Source of the DNA: Thioclava sp. GXIMD4216
GTDB lineage: Bacteria > Pseudomonadota > Alphaproteobacteria > Rhodobacterales > Rhodobacteraceae
DNA: 64,000 bases
Direction of reading: 5' to 3'
NCBI RefSeq assembly: GCF_037949285.1
Contig: NZ_CP149927.1
Coordinates: forward strand, 78,501-142,500
Numbering within the stretch: position 1 is the first letter of the stretch; the number at the start of each line of letters is the position of its first letter. The notes beneath the pieces were generated by a model, which worked only from the letters and a program-made list of their open reading frames with translations, was not told the DNA's origin and made no database searches. This document shows positions 1 to 8,949 of the stretch, piece by piece. A program made the translations under genes and the position numbers.

Positions 1-128
1 CCTGAACAGATCCGGTTTGCAACGGGAATGCACCTGTTCATCCGGCGACAACCTCCCAGCGCCGAATGCGGATCATTCCTATCGCCTGCACTCCTCATTT
101 GCAGAAGACCGGATCCTGTAATTATGTG

Positions 129-147
129 TGTATTGCTCTGCGATACA
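129..147. promoter_or_regulatory. Palindromic operator candidate, copy 1
   Basis: The 19-bp site reads TGTATTGCTCTGCGATACA, that is TGTAT, nine bases, ATACA. The same layout recurs at 454-472. The arms extend one base further outward to GTGTAT/ATACAC. The binding protein is not known and no regulator gene lies beside it. Confidence 0.5.
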
Positions 148-453
148 CCATACCATGATTAAGATACATTGGATTCGTGTCAATGAATTTTCGCAGCCGA
201 CCCGCGCCAAAACCAACAGTTTTCATCATTTTTAGAATTCAAGGCATTGTAATAAATAGATAATAATTATTCATTCCTTCGGATTAAAACGGCACCACCC
301 GCCCCCTTCGACCGCATTGACAGTCTCGGGGCGCAGCCCTTCCGGCCTGCACTACCTCAGCCTGCGCCTCGCCGAGCAGTGATCATTTATCCTGCATCTG
401 GGGCCAATGAATCGCTTGACAGCTCGTTTCAACTGTCTCACTTATTCATACAC

Positions 454-472
454 TGTATCATTTATTGATACA
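454..472. promoter_or_regulatory. Palindromic operator candidate, copy 2
   Basis: The site reads TGTATCATTTATTGATACA, with perfect 7-bp arms around TTTAT. It shares the TGTAT-N9-ATACA frame with the site at 129-147. It lies about 50 bp before the ATG at 521, where a repressor of the membrane protein-hpaH-hpaI operon would be expected. Confidence 0.55.
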
Positions 473-520
473 CAAGCCGGTAGGAGGAAGACCGGTTTGC
501 GCAGTTTTAGGGAGGACACC

Positions 521-967
521 ATGCTGCTTACGGCAAAGATTCTGCTGACGCTTGCAACGCTCGGCTATTCGGCGATTCCGCTCGCCTTCGATTCCAACAA
601 AACCCATTGGTTCAACGATTCATGGACGCCGCATGGCCGGTTCCACTGCGTCTGGCAGGTGATGAGCTACGTCTATATGGCCCTGATCGCGCTGGGTCTG
701 ATCTGGACAGCGTCCAGCGTGAACTGGCAGATCTGGCTCTCCGCGGGCCTGGCCGCCTGCGCCTATGGCGGCTTCTGGACCGCTGTGGCGCTGCGCAAGA
801 AGCTGGGGCTGGCGCTTGTGGATGACGTCAATGGCGTGCCGCCCTTCATGCTGCCCGTTCTGGGCGAATGTGATGCCAATGTGACCCTGTTCACCACCGC
901 GGTGATCTTGCTGGGCACGGGCGCAGGTGCGCTCTCGCTTGCCGCAGCGACCGTCGCCGCCAACTGA
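521..967 (+). CDS. Small four-helix membrane protein of unknown function
   Basis: A 148-residue protein starting at 521 behind the strong ribosome site GGGAGGACACC; the frame is open further upstream (from 407) but that part has no ribosome site and crosses the operator. About four hydrophobic segments are visible: near residues 1-20, 43-62, 68-88 and 120-143. It ends 8 bp before hpaH and is probably co-transcribed with it. A role in uptake or in the cell-envelope side of an aromatic-acid pathway would be a guess; I do not recognise a characterised family. Confidence 0.75.
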   Translation: MLLTAKILLTLATLGYSAIPLAFDSNKTHWFNDSWTPHGRFHCVWQVMSYVYMALIALGLIWTASSVNWQIWLSAGLAACAYGGFWTAVALRKKLGLALVDDVNGVPPFMLPVLGECDANVTLFTTAVILLGTGAGALSLAAATVAAN

Positions 968-975
968 GGACTACC

Positions 976-1758
976 ATGCTAAATAACGAACAAAGGCAGG
1001 CTGCTGCCGACGCCATCCTGAAGGCCGAGCAAACCCGCGAAGTCTGTGTCCAGCCGTCGAAAACATGGCCGGAGATGGAGCTGGAAGACGCCTATGACAT
1101 CCAGCGCCGCTGGGCCAATGCCCGCATCGCGGCTGGCGCGAAAATCATCGGACGCAAGATCGGCCTTACCAGCCGTGCCATGCAGATGGCCTCGAAAATG
1201 ACCGAGCCCGATTATGGCGTGATGCTGGATGATGCGGTCTTCAAGGACGGGGCGCGCATTCCGGCAGGCACGTTCATCAAGCCGCGTCTGGAAACCGAAC
1301 TGGCCTTTGTTATGGGCGAAGACCTGCAAGGCGCGGGGTGCCAGATGCATGACGTGATGCGCGCCACCGAATACGTGACGCCCGCGCTGGAAATCATCGA
1401 TTACCGCACGCAGGTACCGCGCGCGATTGCCGATACCATCGCCGATAACGCCGCTTTTGGCGCGATCGTGCTTGGCGGGCGCATCTTCCGCCCGTTCGAT
1501 GTGGATGTGCGCTGGATCGGGGCGACGCTTTCGAAAAACGGCGTGATCGAGGAAAGCGGCGTGTCGGCGGCCATCATGGGCCATCCGGCAGCCGGGATTG
1601 CATGGCTGGTCAACAAGCTCGCCCCGCTAGGCGATGGCCTGAAGAAAGGCGATATCGTTCTGGGCGGCTCGTTCACCCGCCCCGTCGATATTGCTTCGGG
1701 CGATGTGATCTTTGCCGATTACGGCCCGCTTGGCGCGATCGGCGTCAGCTTCGAATAA
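976..1758 (+). CDS. hpaH: 2-oxo-hept-4-ene-1,7-dioate hydratase (HpaH family)
   Basis: 260 residues, the usual length for HpaH/MhpD-type hydratases of the fumarylacetoacetase-like fold. They add water to 2-oxo-hept-4-ene-1,7-dioate in homoprotocatechuate breakdown. Recognisable blocks are IGRKIGLTS near residue 56, the metal-ligand region PRLETELAFV near 103, EIIDYR near 139, and the C-terminal GDIVLGGSFTRPV. The next gene encodes the matching aldolase, which supports the pathway call. The upstream homoprotocatechuate genes are not in the window, so a related 2-hydroxy-dienoate substrate is possible. Confidence 0.88.
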   Translation: MLNNEQRQAAADAILKAEQTREVCVQPSKTWPEMELEDAYDIQRRWANARIAAGAKIIGRKIGLTSRAMQMASKMTEPDYGVMLDDAVFKDGARIPAGTFIKPRLETELAFVMGEDLQGAGCQMHDVMRATEYVTPALEIIDYRTQVPRAIADTIADNAAFGAIVLGGRIFRPFDVDVRWIGATLSKNGVIEESGVSAAIMGHPAAGIAWLVNKLAPLGDGLKKGDIVLGGSFTRPVDIASGDVIFADYGPLGAIGVSFE

Positions 1759-1839
1759 CACACGCCCCGCCTGCAATCGCAGTCTCTCTGGCCCCGCCCT
1801 ACCAAGCGGGGCGGGGAAAGCTATCACAGAAAGCCCATC

Positions 1840-2589
1840 ATGACCGATATGCCCAAAAACCACTTCAAAGCCGCGATGCAAGCCTTTGAAGTCCAGCGCG
1901 GCTGCTGGTGCAGCCTGCGCGATCCGATCGTGGCCGAAATGCTGGCCGTGCTAGGGTTCGACTGGCTGATGTTCGACACCGAGCACTCGCCCATCGACCC
2001 CGCAACCGTGCTGTCGCAGTTGCAGGCCGTCGCGCCGTATAAAGCCAGCTCGATCGTCCGCCCGAGCTGCCTGAACGCCGCCGAAATCAAGAAGTTGCTG
2101 GATCTTGGAGCCCAGACGATCCTTGTGCCGATGGTCCAGAGCGCGGCAATGGCGCAAGAAGCGGTGGACGCGGTCGCCTATCCGCCCAGCGGCATTCGCG
2201 GCGTGTCGGGCATGACCCGCGCCACCCGATTTGCCACCGTGCCGGGCTACCACAAGAAGGCCCGCGAAGAGATCTGCCTGATCGTACAGGTGGAAAGCAA
2301 GGCGGCGCTGGACGAAATCGAGGCAATGGCCGCCGTTGACGGCGTCGATGCGATTTTCGTCGGTCCCGCCGATCTGGCCGCTTCGCTGGGCTATCCGGGC
2401 GAGCCGTCGCATCCCGAAGTCACCCGCGTGGTGCTGGAGGCCATCCGCCGCATCCGCGCCGCAGGCAAACCGCCGGGCATCCTGACCAGCGATCCCGCTG
2501 TCTATGATCAGGCGCTGGAAGCGGGCGCGGTTTTCGTGGCGAAAGACATCGATCTGGTGGCCATGAAAAAAGGCCTGTCGATCAGCTAA
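1840..2589 (+). CDS. hpaI: 4-hydroxy-2-oxoheptanedioate aldolase (HpaI)
   Basis: 249 residues, a class II HpcH/HpaI aldolase that splits 4-hydroxy-2-oxoheptanedioate into pyruvate and succinate semialdehyde. The family residues are visible: the His of DTEHSP near 48, the Arg of IVRPS, the metal-binding Gln and Glu in VQVESK near 150, and the Asp of VGPADL near 176. It follows hpaH by 81 bp on the same strand. Its stop is one base from the stop of the convergent gene. A GC-rich hairpin at 2598-2620 inside the end of that gene may act as a terminator. Confidence 0.88.
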   Translation: MTDMPKNHFKAAMQAFEVQRGCWCSLRDPIVAEMLAVLGFDWLMFDTEHSPIDPATVLSQLQAVAPYKASSIVRPSCLNAAEIKKLLDLGAQTILVPMVQSAAMAQEAVDAVAYPPSGIRGVSGMTRATRFATVPGYHKKAREEICLIVQVESKAALDEIEAMAAVDGVDAIFVGPADLAASLGYPGEPSHPEVTRVVLEAIRRIRAAGKPPGILTSDPAVYDQALEAGAVFVAKDIDLVAMKKGLSIS

Positions 2590-2590
2590 C

Positions 2591-3901
2591 CTATCCGGCG
2601 GGAGGGGACGACCCTCCCGCTCGGCCCTCCCGATCCTGCAGTGGGGGCCGCACCGCTATCCTCTGGTGCCAAAGCTGGCCAAAGCGCGACAGCTCGTCCG
2701 CCAGAACGGTCTCATGCGCATCCAGCCAGTCGATAACCGACGCGAACGCCACGATCCGTGCATGCCCGTCCTGCAGGCGCACCACCGGCCAGTTGCCGAC
2801 AAGCGCGTTATCGATCCCGAAGACCGCATCCCCCCACCAGCGCGCCGGACCGAACGCATGCGGCATCTGCCGCCCGCGTTTCATTGCCGCCAGCACCGAG
2901 ACCGGAGATGTCGTCTCGACCCGCTCGACAGCCTGATGCCACAGATCCAGCACCGAGGCATATTCCCAGCTGACCGCGCTCCAGCTTTCGGGGAAGCGGC
3001 TATTGTAATTCTCGAAAAACTGCTGCGGGCGCCGGAAGAAAAAGGCCAGATCCGCCAGTGCCGGATCATCGAAATCGGGAAACTGGAAGGTAAAGCGGGC
3101 CATGAAATCCGCCGAAGTTTCCGCAACAAGCTGCCGGTAACCGTCCCCCGTGCAGGACAGGATCTGACCGCCGAACCCCTGTGCAAAAGCCGCAAGCGTC
3201 AACGCCCTGACCATCGGGGGGGTCGAGGAGCACCAGCACAGGATATCCGCCTCCGAGGCGACCATCCGCGCCACAATGCCTTCTGCCGCAGCGCCTTCCT
3301 CATAAAGCACCTCTTCCACGACCGGTAGTCCCGCCACAGCACAGGCGGCGCGGTAGCAGGCCAGAGACGGCAGTCCCATCAGGTCATTCTGGCTGCATAA
3401 GGCAATTTTCGCGCCCGGATATTCGGTTGCCAGATGTGCAACCCCCGTGACATTGAACAGCGGATGCACCTCGGCGGGGGCGATCAGATAGGGACGGTCG
3501 GGCGACAGATCGGTCGGCAGCAGGGTCGTGGTCAGGATGCGGCGCGACATGAGATAGTCGATGGCGGGGCCGACCTCGTTGCCACCGAGGGTCAGCACCA
3601 GACAGGCCCCATGCGTCTCGACCATCTCTTGCGCGGCGCGCAACGTGGCCTCCGGCCCCGAAGCGGTATCATGCGACAGGATCTCCACCGGATGCCGCCG
3701 CCCGCCGATCATCAGCCCGCCGCGCTCGTTGATCCAGTCGCTCCAGAGCGAGGCCCCGTCCAAACCCGGTTGTCCCCAGATCTTTTCCGGCCCGCTTCTG
3801 GGCAGCAGGAACCCGATACGGACCGCAGACCCGTTTCTTGACCGCAATCGTGGCAAGGTGCCGGTGACTGTCAGCCTTTGTGCAAATGATGCCCCGCTCA
3901 T
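2591..3901 (-). CDS. Leu/amide-type ligand-binding protein without visible signal peptide
   Basis: 436 residues of the type I periplasmic-binding fold used by branched-chain amino acid, urea and short-chain amide receptors (LivJ/FmdD/AmiC group). Family blocks include the start VRIGFLLPRSGP near 27, WINERGG near 55, and DDPALADLAFFFRR near 276. The start ATG has a GAGG ribosome site 8 bp upstream, yet the first 25 residues are polar and lack a hydrophobic core. The protein may therefore stay in the cytoplasm, as AmiC does when it restrains AmiR. No permease or ATPase genes adjoin it. It is divergent from tmm, with 170 bp between them, so it may sense or bind an amine or amide. Confidence 0.72.
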   Translation of the reverse strand: MSGASFAQRLTVTGTLPRLRSRNGSAVRIGFLLPRSGPEKIWGQPGLDGASLWSDWINERGGLMIGGRRHPVEILSHDTASGPEATLRAAQEMVETHGACLVLTLGGNEVGPAIDYLMSRRILTTTLLPTDLSPDRPYLIAPAEVHPLFNVTGVAHLATEYPGAKIALCSQNDLMGLPSLACYRAACAVAGLPVVEEVLYEEGAAAEGIVARMVASEADILCWCSSTPPMVRALTLAAFAQGFGGQILSCTGDGYRQLVAETSADFMARFTFQFPDFDDPALADLAFFFRRPQQFFENYNSRFPESWSAVSWEYASVLDLWHQAVERVETTSPVSVLAAMKRGRQMPHAFGPARWWGDAVFGIDNALVGNWPVVRLQDGHARIVAFASVIDWLDAHETVLADELSRFGQLWHQRIAVRPPLQDREGRAGGSSPPAG

Positions 3902-4021
3902 TTATTCAGCCTCTGCATAATTAAATGCCAGTTCATCGCGCGAATGTCTCCGCCCGATATTCCTGTAAAGAAAAAAGGTTGACCAGCAAAATAATTGGAT
4001 TGCTCATTGGTATTGCAAAAT

Positions 4022-4049
4022 GAACCAAATTTATAATTGGTCCAAACCA
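4022..4049. promoter_or_regulatory. GntR/FadR-type operator before tmm
   Basis: The core TTGGTCCAAACCA (4037-4049) is a TGGT-N4-ACCA palindrome of the kind bound by FadR-subfamily GntR proteins. A further GAACCAA lies 8 bp upstream at 4022-4028, and another TTGGT at 4007-4011. The same pair of elements precedes amt at 8881-8909. The site sits about 20-30 bp before the tmm start, a position suited to repression. Confidence 0.65.
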
Positions 4050-4071
4050 GCCAGAGGAGCACAGGAGAGAT

Positions 4072-5415
4072 ATGTCAAAGCGCGTTGCTGTCATCGGCGC
4101 GGGGCCCTCCGGCCTTGCCCAGCTCAGAGCCTTCCAGTCCGCCGCCGAAAAAGGGGCGCCCATCCCCGAGGTGGTCTGCTTTGAAAAGCAATCCAACTGG
4201 GGCGGGCTGTGGAACTATAGCTGGCGCACCGGCGTCGATGAATATGGCGAACCCGTGCATGGCTCGATGTATCGCTATCTCTGGTCCAACGGACCAAAGG
4301 AAGGGCTTGAATTCGCGGACTATTCATTCGAAGAACATTTCGGAAAGCAAATTGCCTCCTATCCGCCTCGCGGCGTGCTGTTCGACTATATCGAAGGGCG
4401 CGTGCTCAAGGCCGATGTCCGCAAATGGATCCGGTTTTCCTCGGTTATCCGCTGGGTCTCCTTCGACCCCCAGAGCGGCCTTTTCACGCTGACCATTCAT
4501 GACATGGTCAAGGATCATGTCTATCAGGAGGAATTCGACCATGTGATCGTGGCCTCCGGTCACTTCTGGTCACCGAATGTGCCGGAATATCCGGGGTTCG
4601 ACAAATTCCACGGGCGCATCCTGCACGCCCATGATTTCCGTGACGCACGTGAATTCGCAGGCCAGAACGTGCTGGTGGTCGGGGCGTCCTATTCTGCCGA
4701 GGATATCGGATCGCAATGCTGGAAATATGGGGCCGCCAGCATCACAAGCTGCTATCGCTCGGCCCCGATGGGCTTTGACTGGCCGGAAAACTGGGAAGAG
4801 AAACAGGGGCTTGCGCATGTCGAAGGCAAGACCGCCTATTTCAGGGACGGCAGCAGCAAAGACATCGACGCAATCATCCTATGCACCGGATACCGGCATG
4901 TCTTCCCCTTCCTGCCCGATGATCTGCGCCTGAAAACCGCCAACCGTCTGGCCACCGCCGACCTGTATAAAGGCGTGGCCTATGTGCATAATCCGAAGCT
5001 GTTCTATCTGGGCATGCAGGACCAGTGGTTCACCTTCAACATGTTCGATGCGCAGGCATGGTTTGTGCGTGATGTCATTCTGGGGCGCATCGACCTGCCC
5101 GATGACACGCAAAGCATGATGGCCGATGTGGCCGCGCGCGAGGCTGCGGAAGAGGCATCGGATGACGTGAAATACGCCATCACCTATCAGGGCGACTATA
5201 TCAAGGAACTCATCGCCGAAACCGACTATCCCAGCTTCGATGTGGACGGGGCCTGCGAGGCATTCTTCGAATGGAAGGCGCATAAGAAGAAAGACATCAT
5301 GGGCTTTCGCGATAACAGCTACCGCTCTGTCATCACCGGCACGATGGCCCCTGTGCATCACACGCCGTGGAAAGACGCGCTGGATGACAGCATGCAGGCC
5401 TATCTGCAGAACTGA
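4072..5415 (+). CDS. tmm: Trimethylamine monooxygenase
   Basis: 447 residues, the length of bacterial class B flavin monooxygenases of the Tmm group, which oxidise trimethylamine to trimethylamine N-oxide with NADPH and oxygen. The FAD-binding GAGPSG lies at residues 9-14. The FMO signature [11 protein letters not shown] is near 179-189 and has the Asp-Phe ending seen in Tmm. The NADPH-binding GASYSAED is near 204. A ribosome site (AGGAG then GGAGAG) precedes the ATG at 4072. The next gene is tdm, which uses the product, so the call is firm. Confidence 0.95.
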   Translation: MSKRVAVIGAGPSGLAQLRAFQSAAEKGAPIPEVVCFEKQSNWGGLWNYSWRTGVDEYGEPVHGSMYRYLWSNGPKEGLEFADYSFEEHFGKQIASYPPRGVLFDYIEGRVLKADVRKWIRFSSVIRWVSFDPQSGLFTLTIHDMVKDHVYQEEFDHVIVASGHFWSPNVPEYPGFDKFHGRILHAHDFRDAREFAGQNVLVVGASYSAEDIGSQCWKYGAASITSCYRSAPMGFDWPENWEEKQGLAHVEGKTAYFRDGSSKDIDAIILCTGYRHVFPFLPDDLRLKTANRLATADLYKGVAYVHNPKLFYLGMQDQWFTFNMFDAQAWFVRDVILGRIDLPDDTQSMMADVAAREAAEEASDDVKYAITYQGDYIKELIAETDYPSFDVDGACEAFFEWKAHKKKDIMGFRDNSYRSVITGTMAPVHHTPWKDALDDSMQAYLQN

Positions 5416-5448
5416 ACCGGCTCCCCCCTTTTTGTCAGGACCTGCGCC

Positions 5449-7818
5449 ATGACCCTGTTTTCCGACCTGCCCCTGTTCCGGCCCGGTGCGCCACTCCCGA
5501 CACATGCGCGGCGCGTGGCGGCCCTTGGTCGCCCTCGGGGAACCGAGCATTACACGATCCCGGGGCGCGGGGCCTATCTGGTCCGGCTGGCCGAGGGGGA
5601 CCAGATCACGCTCACCAATCTGGAAGGGGGACAGGCCGCGCTGCTTCTGGTCACCCATCCGGACGGGCGCCCCGATGCAGGGCTGATCGGCGCAAGGGCC
5701 GATAGCCCGCTTGCCCCCCTACAGGCGCTTCTGCGCGCCGCAGGGAGCGGCATGGAGCGCCTCAGGCGCGGACTGGAACGGCGGAATATTCCCCTTGAAG
5801 GACAGGGGATTGGCCTTTTCGGCCAGAGCAGCCCCGCCGGCGACCAGGCCCGTTTTACCGCCCGTTCTGCGGGATGGCTGCTGCTGGCGGCCCCCGCCCC
5901 TGTCATGGATTTCGAGAGCCAGAACACCGCCACACCCATCGGGCTTCTGCTGCACCGCGCGCATCCCGGGGCACAGCTGCGCCATGCCCTGCCCGACCCT
6001 CTGGCCGAGCCGCTACAGGATCTGCGCATCGCCTCGGCCACGGCGCGCGCCTACCGGATCGCCAAGGGCGATTACATCCAGATCATTGATGTCGATGGCC
6101 GCCAATGCACCGATTTCCAGTGCTTCGACGCGCGCAAGCTTGACCGCGGACAGGCCCTGCCGCTGGATGTCACCACCACCCGCAGCCTGCAAGCTCTCGC
6201 CTATCCGATGCCGGGCCTGCATGGGAAATACTTCGATCAGGACATGACCCCGCTGGTGGAGGTCATTCAGGACACCTGTGGCCGTCATGACGCCTTCGCA
6301 CTGGCCTGCTCGGCGAAATATTATGACGATCTGGGATATCCGGGGCATGTGAACTGCTCCGAGAATTTCAATGCCGCGCTGGCCCCTTACGACATTGCGG
6401 GGCGCGCAGGCTGGATGGCGGCCAATTTCTTCTTCAACACCGCCATTGACCAGCATGGTGTTCTGGTGGCGGACGAGCCGTGGTCACGTCCGGGAGATTA
6501 TGTGCTGCTCCGGGCATTGACCGATCTGGTCTGTGTCTCTTCGGCCTGCCCCGATGACACTTCTGCCGCCAATGGCTGGGATTTGACCGATATCCATATG
6601 CGCAGCTATAGCGGAGCGGAGACCTTCTCCCGCGCGGCAGCCTGGCGCCCCACCCCGGAGGATGACCCTATCATGACGCGCGAAAGCGGGTTCCACGCCA
6701 GTTTTGCCCCCCTAACCCGCAATTTCACCGATTATCGTGGCTTCTGGCTGCCCGACAGCTTTACCCAGACCGATCCGGTTGAAAGCTATTGGGCCTGCCG
6801 CGAGAAAGCCGTGATCATGGACCTTTCCGCCCTGCGCAAATTCGAGGTCACGGGGCCGGATGCCGAGGCCCTGCTGAACTGGGTGCTGACCCGCGATGTG
6901 TCGAAACTCGGCAGCGGTCAGGTGGTCTATTCGGCAATGTGCTACCCGCATGGCGGCATGATCGACGATGGCACCCTGTTCCGGCTGGGACCGCAGAATT
7001 TCCGCTGGATCGGCGGCAGCGATCTGGGCGGGACATGGATGCGGGAAGAGGCGGCGCGGCTGGGGCTGAACGTGATGATCCGCAGCTCCACCGACCAGCA
7101 GCATAACATCGCGGTGCAGGGGCCTGCCGCACGCAAGATCCTGAAAACCGTTCTCTGGACCGCGCCCCATCAGCCGGCCCTCACCGCGCTGGAATGGTTC
7201 CGCTTCACGGTGGGCCGCCTTGGCGGTCCGGACGGCGTTCCTCTTGTGGTCTCGCGTACGGGCTATACGGGCGAGCTGGGCTACGAGATCTTCTGCCACC
7301 CGCGTGACGCCAAACAGGTCTTCGAGGCGGTATGGGCGGCGGGCCAGCCTTGCGGACTGCGCCCGATGGGGCTGGCCGGGCTGGATCTGGTGCGCATCGA
7401 GGCGGGGCTGATCTTTGCAGGTTATGATTTCGACGACCAGACCGACCCGTTCGAGGCAGGGATCGGCTTCACCGTCCCGCTGAAGTCGAAAACCGCCGAT
7501 TTTGTCGGGCGCGAGGCGCTGATCCGGCGCAAGCAGCATCCCGCCCGTGTCTTTGTCGGGCTGGAGATCGAGGGCGAGGAAGCGGTCTCGCATGGCGATT
7601 GCCTGCGTCTGGGACGGGCGCAGATTGGCGTTGTGTGCTCGGCCATGCGCTCCCCGCGCAGCCATATGTCGATTGCGCTGGCACGGGTCGATGTGGCCCA
7701 TTCAGCCAGCGGAACGCTCTTGGAGGTGGGCCAGCTTGACGGGCATCTGCGGCGCAGGCAGGCCAGAATAAGCCCCGTGGCGCATTATGACCCGAAGAAG
7801 GAGCGCCCGCGCAGCTAG
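5449..7818 (+). CDS. tdm: Trimethylamine N-oxide demethylase (TMAO aldolase)
   Basis: 789 residues with the two-part layout of Tdm. The N-terminal half is a DUF1989 catalytic domain that splits TMAO into dimethylamine and formaldehyde. The C-terminal half, from about residue 425, is a GcvT-like tetrahydrofolate-binding domain that captures the formaldehyde. Cysteines at 287, 303 and 367 have the same spacing as the zinc-binding cysteines I recall from Methylocella silvestris Tdm. It follows tmm by 33 bp and overlaps the open frame of the downstream regulator. It is a soluble cytoplasmic enzyme. Confidence 0.93.
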   Translation: MTLFSDLPLFRPGAPLPTHARRVAALGRPRGTEHYTIPGRGAYLVRLAEGDQITLTNLEGGQAALLLVTHPDGRPDAGLIGARADSPLAPLQALLRAAGSGMERLRRGLERRNIPLEGQGIGLFGQSSPAGDQARFTARSAGWLLLAAPAPVMDFESQNTATPIGLLLHRAHPGAQLRHALPDPLAEPLQDLRIASATARAYRIAKGDYIQIIDVDGRQCTDFQCFDARKLDRGQALPLDVTTTRSLQALAYPMPGLHGKYFDQDMTPLVEVIQDTCGRHDAFALACSAKYYDDLGYPGHVNCSENFNAALAPYDIAGRAGWMAANFFFNTAIDQHGVLVADEPWSRPGDYVLLRALTDLVCVSSACPDDTSAANGWDLTDIHMRSYSGAETFSRAAAWRPTPEDDPIMTRESGFHASFAPLTRNFTDYRGFWLPDSFTQTDPVESYWACREKAVIMDLSALRKFEVTGPDAEALLNWVLTRDVSKLGSGQVVYSAMCYPHGGMIDDGTLFRLGPQNFRWIGGSDLGGTWMREEAARLGLNVMIRSSTDQQHNIAVQGPAARKILKTVLWTAPHQPALTALEWFRFTVGRLGGPDGVPLVVSRTGYTGELGYEIFCHPRDAKQVFEAVWAAGQPCGLRPMGLAGLDLVRIEAGLIFAGYDFDDQTDPFEAGIGFTVPLKSKTADFVGREALIRRKQHPARVFVGLEIEGEEAVSHGDCLRLGRAQIGVVCSAMRSPRSHMSIALARVDVAHSASGTLLEVGQLDGHLRRRQARISPVAHYDPKKERPRS

Positions 7819-7837
7819 GCTGCCGCGCATCCGCTTA

Positions 7838-8626
7838 ATGCTGGACCTTGAGGCGCCCGCCGCCTATGAAAAAGGCAGGACGTCCCTTCGGGCCTCAAGG
7901 AACCAATTCGTGCCAGCCTCTGCACCACCTCCATCCGCTTTGCATCCGCTTCCGGGATCGACCGTGCAATATGTGATCGATACCCTGAGCAGCCGCATCG
8001 TCTCCGGTGAATATGCCAAGGACGAACGGCTGCCATCGGAACGGCAGATGGCGCAGGATCTGGGCGTTGCGCGCAATACCGTGCGCGAGGCGCTGGATTA
8101 TCTGGAGACCCGCCTGATGATCCGGCGCAGGCAGGGATCGGGGTCCTTTGTGATCTATGATCCGGCTGGCACGCTACAGGCCCATTCGCCGGTTGCCGAG
8201 GAAACCGGCCCGCTCCATCTGCTGACCGTGCGGGGCGTGCTGGAGCCGGAAATCGTGCGTCTTGCGATTTTGTCCATGTCCCCCAAACAGATAACGGCGC
8301 TTTCAGAGATCGTCTCGCAGATGGAAGCCATGAGCACCGATGCCACCGCCTTCATCCGGCTGGAAGAAGAGTTCCACCGGCAACTGGCTTTGGGCACGGG
8401 AAACCCGCTGCTGGTCGCCTGTTTCAATCTGGTGCTGGATGCGCGGCGTCAATCCTTCCGCGCGGCGATGTATAAACGCCATCTCACCCCCGCAAAGCTG
8501 GCCAGCTACCAGCGCGCCTATAACGGGCTTTTCAACGCGATCGCCGCCCGCGATATCGAAGAGGCAACCGAGTTCATGAAGCTTTCACTGGTCGAGGACC
8601 AGAAACTCCTGCTTCAGGAAAGCTGA
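7838..8626 (+). CDS. GntR-family regulator, FadR subfamily, probable controller of the methylamine genes
   Basis: About 262 residues from the ATG at 7838. The frame stays open back to 7787 inside tdm, and a GTG at 7910 is another possible start. The winged helix-turn-helix includes LPSERQMAQDLGVARNTVREAL. It is followed by an all-helical FCD ligand domain with EEEFHRQLALGTGNPLL, whose Glu and His residues often bind metal or an organic acid. It lies directly after tdm, and FadR-type palindromes precede both tmm and amt, so it probably represses both units. The inducer may be a methylated amine or a product; that is inference. Confidence 0.85.
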   Translation: MLDLEAPAAYEKGRTSLRASRNQFVPASAPPPSALHPLPGSTVQYVIDTLSSRIVSGEYAKDERLPSERQMAQDLGVARNTVREALDYLETRLMIRRRQGSGSFVIYDPAGTLQAHSPVAEETGPLHLLTVRGVLEPEIVRLAILSMSPKQITALSEIVSQMEAMSTDATAFIRLEEEFHRQLALGTGNPLLVACFNLVLDARRQSFRAAMYKRHLTPAKLASYQRAYNGLFNAIAARDIEEATEFMKLSLVEDQKLLLQES

Positions 8627-8666
8627 ACTGGTCCCTTCGTTAGAGCACCAATTTTACGCCTTTTCT

Positions 8667-8699
8667 CCCCGTCAGCGCCGCTGAACGGGGATTTTCTTT
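8667..8699 (+). terminator. Terminator after tmm-tdm-gntR
   Basis: CCCCGTCAGC pairs with GCTG-A-ACGGGG (one bulged A) and is followed by ATTTTCTTT. It lies about 40 bp past the stop of the GntR gene. Confidence 0.75.
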
Positions 8700-8880
8700 G
8701 CAATCCCCCTGCGACCGGCCCGACCCGTCCTTCTGGCGCTAAGGCACAAACCGCCAAGAAACTAGGCAGGAGGCAGGGGGCGAGCGATTAGATATGTGCC
8801 AAATACCGGATCTCTTTATTCCTGATGGGAATTAATGTTGCAATAAGGGCAATTTCTCACCGAGGCTAGACGAACAAAAA

Positions 8881-8909
8881 GAACCAATAAAGTCAGTTGG
8901 TCTGAACCA
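8881..8909. promoter_or_regulatory. GntR/FadR-type operator before amt-dmm
   Basis: TTGGTCTGAACCA (8897-8909) differs from the tmm site only in the two central bases. It is likewise preceded by GAACCAA (8881-8887), here 9 bp upstream instead of 8. It lies about 40 bp before the amt start. Confidence 0.65.
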
Positions 8910-8949
8910 CAAGAATCGCGCCTTCAGGACATCCAACAAGGAGACTCAC

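Larger units (their letters stand above)
1..520. other. Leader region without a clear gene
   Basis: No convincing gene is visible in the first 520 bases. It is AT-richer than what follows and holds two palindromes of the same design, listed separately. A short open stretch ending at the TGA near 379-381 could be the tail of a decayed gene, but it is too short to assign. Confidence 0.5.
8627..8949. other. Intergenic region between the gntR gene and amt
   Basis: About 320 bp without a gene. It contains a terminator hairpin at 8667-8699 and the amt operator at 8881-8909. An AT-rich stretch around 8800-8870 probably includes the amt promoter. Confidence 0.6.

Noticed and set aside
2598..2620. 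GC-rich hairpin as a firm terminator after hpaI
   Set aside because: GCGGGAGGG/CCCTCCCGC is real, but it lies in the coding end of the convergent gene and has no T tract; I mention it only under hpaI.
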